9,719 nucleotides of DNA from assembly GCA_040381235.1 (NCBI GenBank), contig JBEIHS010000222.1, positions 1-9,719 of the forward strand, in the 5' to 3' direction. Below the pieces are notes generated by a model. It was not told where the DNA came from and ran no database searches. It worked only from the letters and a program-made list of their open reading frames with translations. Origin of the DNA: CAIXSC01 sp040381235. Lineage in GTDB: Bacteria; Planctomycetota; Planctomycetia; Pirellulales; Pirellulaceae. A program made the position numbers and the translations under genes. Of the stretch, positions 5,768 to 9,719 are shown one piece after another; positions within the stretch are counted from its first letter, which is position 1; every line of letters starts with the position of its first letter.

Positions 5768-7451
5768 CGAACCCGAGGTCCGCCGCGTCGACCTGGCCGG
5801 CGCAGTGCTGCAATTGCATTCGCTCGGCGAGTCCGACATTCTGGCCTTTCCCTGGTTCGAACCGCCCCGCGCCGCCGCCGCGCGGAAAGCGACCGAATTG
5901 CTCGAACAGGTCGGCGCGCTCCGCGACCGACAGCTCACCCCGATCGGCCGCTTGCTCGCCCGCCTCCCCGTGCATCCGCGCATCGGCCGATTGCTGCTGG
6001 AGGGCCACCAAGCGGGCTGTCTCGACCGGATCGCCCTGGCCGCCGCGTTGTTGTCGGAACGCGATCCGTTCGGCCGCACCGGAGCTGGCGGTCCCGGTGG
6101 TGCTGGCGGTGCTGGTGGTGCTGGTGGTGCTGGTGGTGCTGGCGGTCCCGCGGGTTCCGCAGGCTCTCGCGGGGTGAAGCGCGGCGGTGCCGGTTCCGCT
6201 GGTTTCACGCGTTCCGCGACCCGTTCCGATCTGTTGGAACGCGTCGAGGCGCTCGAAGAACATCTCGATAGCGGCCGAGTCGACTTTCCGTGCGGCAGCC
6301 TCTCGCGAGGCGCCGTCCGCACCGTCGTCCAAGCACGCGACCAACTCGCGCGACTCGTGCGGTCCGCCCTCCGTCGCGCGCCGCCCCAGGCCATGGCGCC
6401 GTTGGCGAAGGGGCCGTCCGCGGCGCGGCCGACGTCTGCGGGGGCGGCCTCGTCATCCGGGGCGGCCTTGTCATCCGGGGCGGCCGGCGGTTCCCGCGAC
6501 GACGCTTTTTTAAGGGCGGTCTTCGCCGCGTTTCCCGATCGGCTGGCATGCCGGCGCGAACCGCAGAGTCCGCGAGCGCTGATGACGGGCGGCCGCGGCG
6601 TGCGGCTCGATCCGGCCAGCGGCGTGCACCATGCCGAGCTGTTCGTGTGCGTGGCGCTCGACGCGGGCCAAGGGGAATCGCGAGTGCGGCTGGCGTCGGT
6701 GGTGGAACGCGACTGGCTGCCGCGGGACGGTTTCACCACGGCGATTGACGTCGAGTTTGACGACGCGACCAACCGGCTGGTCGCTCGGCGTCGAGTCCGC
6801 TTTGCCGACCTGGTGTTGGAGCAATCGCCGGCGGCGTTGCCTTCGGGGGAGGCCGCCGCCCAGGCCTTGGCCGCCGCGGCCGCGTCGCGACTGTCGCAGG
6901 TGCTGCCCGCAAGCGACAGTGACGCGGGCCGCTATTTGGCGCGGGTGCGGTGCCTGCGGGAGTGGATGCCCGAGTTGGAACTGCCGCCGCTGGCTGATAC
7001 CGACTTGACGCCGTTGCTGCCGTGGGTGTGCGCCGGCTGCCGGTCGCTCGCCGAGGTCCGCGATGCCGACTGGCAGTCGGCGATCGCCAGCCTGCTCACG
7101 CCCGCTCAACAGCAGGCGGTCCGCCGCGAGGTCCCTGAGCGGATCACGGTTCCCAGCGGCAGCCACATCGCGTTGACGTACGAGCCGGGCCGCCCGCCGG
7201 TGCTCGCGGTCCGCATCCAGGAAGTGTTTGGCCTCCGCGACACGCCGCGCATTGCTGGCGGCCGCGTCCGCGTGCTGATGCATCTGCTGGGGCCGAACTA
7301 CCGGCCCCAGCAGGTCACGGACGACTTGGCCAGCTTCTGGGGGTACGCCTACCTGGAGATCCGGAAGGAACTCCGCCGCCGCTACCCCAAACATGCGTGG
7401 CCCGACGACCCAGCCACCGCGACGCCGGAAAGCCGTCCGAAGCGACGATGA
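5721..7451 (+). CDS. hrpB: ATP-dependent helicase HrpB, C-terminal part after a frameshift
   Basis: Homologous coding starts at 5664. GTG 5721 is only the first possible start in this frame and falls inside the conserved GHCVRLW segment, so it is not a real gene start. The part holds the helicase-associated region (VRRVDLAGAVLQL, then LPVHPRIGRLLLEG), a middle domain with RDWLPRDGF, and the HrpB C-terminal domain ending NYRPQQVTDDLASFWGY, then EIRKELRRRYPKHAW. The order and family signatures are those of full HrpB. Joined to the N-terminal part, the protein is about 909 residues, longer than the roughly 810-850 usual for HrpB. The excess lies mainly in a Gly-Gly-Ala-rich insert (6085-6175) and an Ala/Ser-rich insert (6400-6500). 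The frame stays open for about 1.7 kb past the shift, so the defect is recent or not real. Confidence 0.9.
   Translation: MRLWSASQHGSRPAHNEPEVRRVDLAGAVLQLHSLGESDILAFPWFEPPRAAAARKATELLEQVGALRDRQLTPIGRLLARLPVHPRIGRLLLEGHQAGCLDRIALAAALLSERDPFGRTGAGGPGGAGGAGGAGGAGGAGGPAGSAGSRGVKRGGAGSAGFTRSATRSDLLERVEALEEHLDSGRVDFPCGSLSRGAVRTVVQARDQLARLVRSALRRAPPQAMAPLAKGPSAARPTSAGAASSSGAALSSGAAGGSRDDAFLRAVFAAFPDRLACRREPQSPRALMTGGRGVRLDPASGVHHAELFVCVALDAGQGESRVRLASVVERDWLPRDGFTTAIDVEFDDATNRLVARRRVRFADLVLEQSPAALPSGEAAAQALAAAAASRLSQVLPASDSDAGRYLARVRCLREWMPELELPPLADTDLTPLLPWVCAGCRSLAEVRDADWQSAIASLLTPAQQQAVRREVPERITVPSGSHIALTYEPGRPPVLAVRIQEVFGLRDTPRIAGGRVRVLMHLLGPNYRPQQVTDDLASFWGYAYLEIRKELRRRYPKHAWPDDPATATPESRPKRR
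6096..6146 (+). repeat. 9-bp microsatellite encoding Gly-Gly-Ala in hrpB
   Basis: Five in-frame copies of GGTGGTGCT (one with GGC) run from 6096 to 6140, followed by GGCGGT. They encode a flexible Gly-Gly-Ala linker in the helicase-associated region, just after ALLSERDPFG. Such a repeat can change length in multiples of three codons without breaking the frame. Confidence 0.85.
6441..6486 (+). repeat. 18-bp repeat in the Ala/Ser-rich insert of hrpB
   Basis: GTCATCCGGGGCGGCC recurs with an 18-bp period (at 6452 and 6470), preceded by a partial copy. It encodes SSGAA-type units in a segment not expected in typical HrpB, between the RSALRRAPP helix and AFLRAVFAAFPDRLA. Confidence 0.6.
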
Positions 7452-7474
7452 ACGGTCCCCGCGAGTCGCCCTGC

Positions 7475-7497
7475 CGGCCTGGACCGCGTGGAGGCCG
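7475..7497 (+). terminator. hrpB: Hairpin downstream of hrpB, possible weak terminator
   Basis: CGGCCT (7475-7480) pairs perfectly with AGGCCG (7492-7497) across an 11-nt loop, 24 bp after the hrpB stop. No T run follows (CTTCATG), so it could equally be an incidental GC-rich palindrome. Confidence 0.25.
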
Positions 7498-7499
7498 CT

Positions 7500-7533
7500 T
7501 CATGACCGGGTCATGCCCGCGTCATGACCGGGC
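7500..7533. promoter_or_regulatory. Three phased 11-bp direct repeats, operator-like
   Basis: TCATGACCGGG (7500-7510), TCATGCCCGCG (7511-7521) and TCATGACCGGG (7522-7532) lie end to end; the first and third are identical. The same stretch contains the perfect inverted repeat CATGACC-G-GGTCATG (7501-7515) and GCCCG facing CGGGC (7515-7519 and 7529-7533). Units of 11 bp place each copy on the same helix face, as in tandem sites of OmpR/PhoB-type response regulators. It lies in the non-coding gap about 205-237 bp before the propeller gene. The regulator is unknown and the regulatory role is inferred from structure only. Confidence 0.45.
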
Positions 7534-7736
7534 TGAGCGGCACAATCGGCCCGCCGCGTCGGCTGGCAGCCTGTCGACCGGTTGAAATCCGCTGGCGAAA
7601 GGCGTGCAACCAGCCCGATCGCAAACTACGATACGAAGTGATGAAATCCGGTCCCGCTCGCCTGCCGGTCGCATGTTCCACCGTGGCGAGCGCGGCCATT
7701 CTCCCCCCAGAACATTCGCAGCGACAGGTTCGAACG

Positions 7737-9362
7737 ATGCGTGTTGCTCTCCAGCCAACTTGCGGCGATCGCCTTCCTCCCGCCTCTCGCGTTCGCCGCT
7801 GGCCAGCGGCGGCGGTGGCGATGTTCGCCGCGCTGGTCGCGGCGCTGATTAGCGGCGGCCCGGAGCGGGCGGTGGCTCAGTCGTTTGGAACGGGATTGAT
7901 GCCGTCGAATGTCGCGCGGCGCTATGGTTTGGAACGAGCCTGGTTCACGCAGGTCGAAGTGGGACGCGGTCGGGGACGGGTCAACACGGCCTCGATCCAT
8001 GTGAGCAAGACGCGGCTCCAGACGACCGTCGAGGTATTCCAAGGGCCGTCGCGCTGGCAGTTCACCGAATACGAACGCGATGCGTTCGGGGCGATCATCG
8101 GTCCGGAAGGCGCCAAGAAGAAGGCGGCCGATTTCGCCGCTCGGCTGAAAAAGAACTCGCCGGCCAATGGCGAGCCGAAGGTGGTTGTCCAAGTGGTTCC
8201 GGAAGTCACTCTGTACGTGACGTCGAACCAAGGGTTGTTGCAAGCGATCGACGGCGAAACGGGGAAGACACGCTGGTCGGTCCGAGTGGGCTCGGCGAAT
8301 TTCCCGACGACCGGCGCTGTCGCCTCGGAGAATTTCGTCGCCCTGCTGAACGGCTCGACGCTGTATGTGTTGCGATCCACCGATGGCGAGACGATGTGGC
8401 AGAAGCAAACCGACGGGGTTCCTGGAGCCACGGCGGCGATCAGCGAAGAGTATGTCTTTGTGCCGATGGTTAATGGGGCCATCGAGTCCTACACGCTCAA
8501 GGACCCGAAGGCGGTGCCGTGGATCTACAAGTCGCTAGGGCGCTCGATGGTGCAGCCGGCACTTGGCTATGGCAGCCTGGCTTGGCCGACCGATTTCGGC
8601 CACCTGTATGTCGCCTCCGCCGTTTCGCGGTCGATCCTTTACCGGCTTGAATCGCGGGAGACGATCGTCGCCACGCCGGCCTTCGCGTCGGCCGACCGGT
8701 TGATCGCGCCGACTGTCGACGGCTATGTCTACTGCCTGCAGCCCTCCCGCCAAACGAGCAACATCCTGTGGAAGTTTTCAACGGGCGAGACGTTGTCGCA
8801 ATCGCCGGTGGTCAACGGCGAATTTGTCTATACGTTGTCGGATGACCGAAACCTGTTCGCGTTGTCCACTCGCGATGGCTTGCCCCAGTGGAAGTCGCCA
8901 GGGGTGAACAAGTTGCTGGCGATTAGCGGCGATCGGATGTATGCCGTCGGTGAAGCGGGCCGCATTGTGGTCCTGGACCTGAAGACCGGGAGCCGCGTGG
9001 CCACGATTCCGGTCGACGAGTTCGACTTGTCGATTACCAACACCGTGACCGACCGGATTTACTACGGCACGAAGCTCGGCACGCTGCAATGCCTGCGTGA
9101 AGTGGGGCATCGGTGGCCCGTGGTGTTCGAACCCCTTGGCGGCACGAAACCGAAGCCCAAGCCGGCCGCGAAACCGGCAGCCAGCGATGAACCGGCCGAG
9201 CAGAAACCGGCCGACACTGACGATCCGTTTGGCGCCGGCGCTCCGGCCGCGCCGGCGAAACCCGCCGAACCTGCCGCCGGTGACGACCCGTTCGGAGCCG
9301 ACCCCGCCCCGGCCGGCAAACCGGCCCCGAAGCCGAAAGACGACGCCGACCCATTCGGCTAA
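7737..9362 (+). CDS. Exported PQQ-like beta-propeller repeat protein with DPFG-motif tail
   Basis: A 541-residue protein from ATG 7737. An in-frame ATG at 7524 would add 71 residues of non-conserved sequence and bury the signal peptide, so 7737 is preferred despite a weak upstream site (GCGACAGG). The signal peptide has a basic region (RVRRW, 18-22), a hydrophobic core (about 23-39) and a probable cleavage after AVA (residue 48). From about residue 155 to 455 there are repeated propeller blades of the PQQ/quinoprotein type: LYVTSNQGLLQAIDGETGKTRW, LYVLRSTDGETMWQ, GYVYCLQ, NLFALSTRDGLPQW and RIVVLDLKTGS. No catalytic quinoprotein dehydrogenase signature is evident, so a scaffold or binding role outside the cytoplasm is more likely than an enzyme. 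The tail (470-541) is Pro/Ala/Lys/Asp-rich with three DDPFG/ADPFG motifs, the last at the C terminus. The gene stands alone in the window. Confidence 0.85.
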   Translation: MRVALQPTCGDRLPPASRVRRWPAAAVAMFAALVAALISGGPERAVAQSFGTGLMPSNVARRYGLERAWFTQVEVGRGRGRVNTASIHVSKTRLQTTVEVFQGPSRWQFTEYERDAFGAIIGPEGAKKKAADFAARLKKNSPANGEPKVVVQVVPEVTLYVTSNQGLLQAIDGETGKTRWSVRVGSANFPTTGAVASENFVALLNGSTLYVLRSTDGETMWQKQTDGVPGATAAISEEYVFVPMVNGAIESYTLKDPKAVPWIYKSLGRSMVQPALGYGSLAWPTDFGHLYVASAVSRSILYRLESRETIVATPAFASADRLIAPTVDGYVYCLQPSRQTSNILWKFSTGETLSQSPVVNGEFVYTLSDDRNLFALSTRDGLPQWKSPGVNKLLAISGDRMYAVGEAGRIVVLDLKTGSRVATIPVDEFDLSITNTVTDRIYYGTKLGTLQCLREVGHRWPVVFEPLGGTKPKPKPAAKPAASDEPAEQKPADTDDPFGAGAPAAPAKPAEPAAGDDPFGADPAPAGKPAPKPKDDADPFG

Positions 9363-9397
9363 CACGGCGCCCAAGCGGTGCGTGATTTGTCGCCGTC

Positions 9398-9719
9398 GTC
9401 GTGGATCGCTCCGCGAAAACACGGACGCGTTTGAGAGCCCCTCGCCAAGCTTCGATGCCCGGCGGGGAAAGGCCGGAAGATGCGAGACGACCATAGTCGT
9501 GGATCGCTCCGCGATCCAACGGACGCGCGTGACAGACCCTCGCCAAGCTTCGATACCCGGCAGGGAAAGGCCGGAAGATGCCAGTTGGCTGTCCTGCATG
9601 CGTTTTCGCTCCGCCCGTTGGATCGCGGAGCGATCCACGACTATGGCACAGGCCACCGTTCGCTCCGCGATCCAACGGACGCGCGTGACAGAGCCTCGCC
9701 AAGCTTCGATGCCCGGCGG
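9398..9719. repeat. REP-like interspersed repeats with hairpin cores
   Basis: This stretch holds no credible gene. Two 85-bp direct copies (9398-9482 and 9496-9580) differ at about ten positions and are separated by 13 bp. A third copy starts near 9657 and is cut by the window end. All share CGCTCCGCG near the left side and CCTCGCCAAGCTTCGAT, and the first two end GGGAAAGGCCGGAAGATG. In the second copy the core is GGATCGC-TCC-GCGATCC, a perfect 7-bp stem with a 3-nt loop. The family is different in sequence from the array at the left end. It is probably non-coding and may continue beyond the window. Confidence 0.85.
9491..9646. repeat. Perfect 32-bp inverted repeat pair
   Basis: The 32 bp at 9491-9522 (starting CCATAGTCGTGG) recur exactly as the reverse complement at 9615-9646 (ending CCACGACTATGG), with 92 bp between the arms. 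Each arm contains the GGATCGC/GCGATCC hairpin, so two small hairpins or one long stem are possible. The 92-bp interior is the remainder of a REP-like unit and has no open frame of note. No flanking target-site duplication was recognised. Confidence 0.9.

Noticed and set aside
4859..6772. Long minus-strand open frame of 637 codons antisense to hrpB
   Set aside because: GC-rich codon bias on the plus strand leaves the antisense frame open; the plus strand has clear HrpB motifs.
7448..7585. 45-residue open frame overlapping the hrpB stop as ATGA
   Set aside because: Arg/Pro/Gly-rich, without a recognisable motif, and it runs through the 11-bp repeats; coupling alone is not enough support.
7627..7632. 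TACGAT as a -10 box for the propeller gene (also at 686-691 before the ATPase gene)
   Set aside because: No -35 box at suitable spacing in either place, so the hexamer alone is too weak.
9219..9362. DPF motifs as clathrin-adaptor-like binding sites, as in eukaryotic endocytic proteins
   Set aside because: The protein has a signal peptide and should lie outside the cytoplasm, and three-residue motifs arise easily in Asp/Pro-rich tails.

Overview
This is a GC-rich bacterial window. The gene content points to the Planctomycetota, probably near the Pirellulales: a secreted Pro/Ala/Thr-rich protein with Tyr-Ser-Ala-Pro repeats, an orphan PulF-like inner-membrane protein, and an exported PQQ-type beta-propeller protein with repeated Asp-Pro-Phe-Gly motifs in its tail. 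The phylum is an inference from protein style and composition; no marker gene such as rRNA is present.

Layout. Positions 1-390 hold a tandem array of about six 62-67 bp units, each with two short inverted repeats. A tRNA-Leu(CAA) gene lies on the minus strand at 447-529, followed by a terminator-like hairpin between it and the array. All protein genes are on the plus strand. They are a small P-loop ATPase (747-1367); a secreted low-complexity protein (1515-3614); a PulF/type II secretion F-family membrane protein (3611-4687) that overlaps it by ATGA; the helicase gene hrpB (4721-7451); and an exported beta-propeller protein (7737-9362). The window closes at 9363-9719 with a gene-free stretch of REP-like repeats, including a perfect 32-bp inverted pair.

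How the genes relate. The secreted protein and the PulF-like protein are probably translationally coupled, and hrpB follows 33 bp later, so 1515-7451 may be one transcription unit. hrpB carries a one-base insertion in a run of four C, just before conserved helicase motif VI. Removing one C joins both halves into one continuous HrpB of about 909 residues, so this is either a base-call or assembly error, a very recent mutation, or (less likely) a recoding site. The 285-bp gap before the propeller gene contains three 11-bp direct repeats in tandem, the best regulatory-site candidate in the window.

No defence system, CRISPR array, insertion sequence or prophage was seen. The points most worth a second look are the hrpB frameshift, the 11-bp repeats, the two structured repeat families at the ends, and the coupled secreted-protein/PulF pair that lacks its usual partners.
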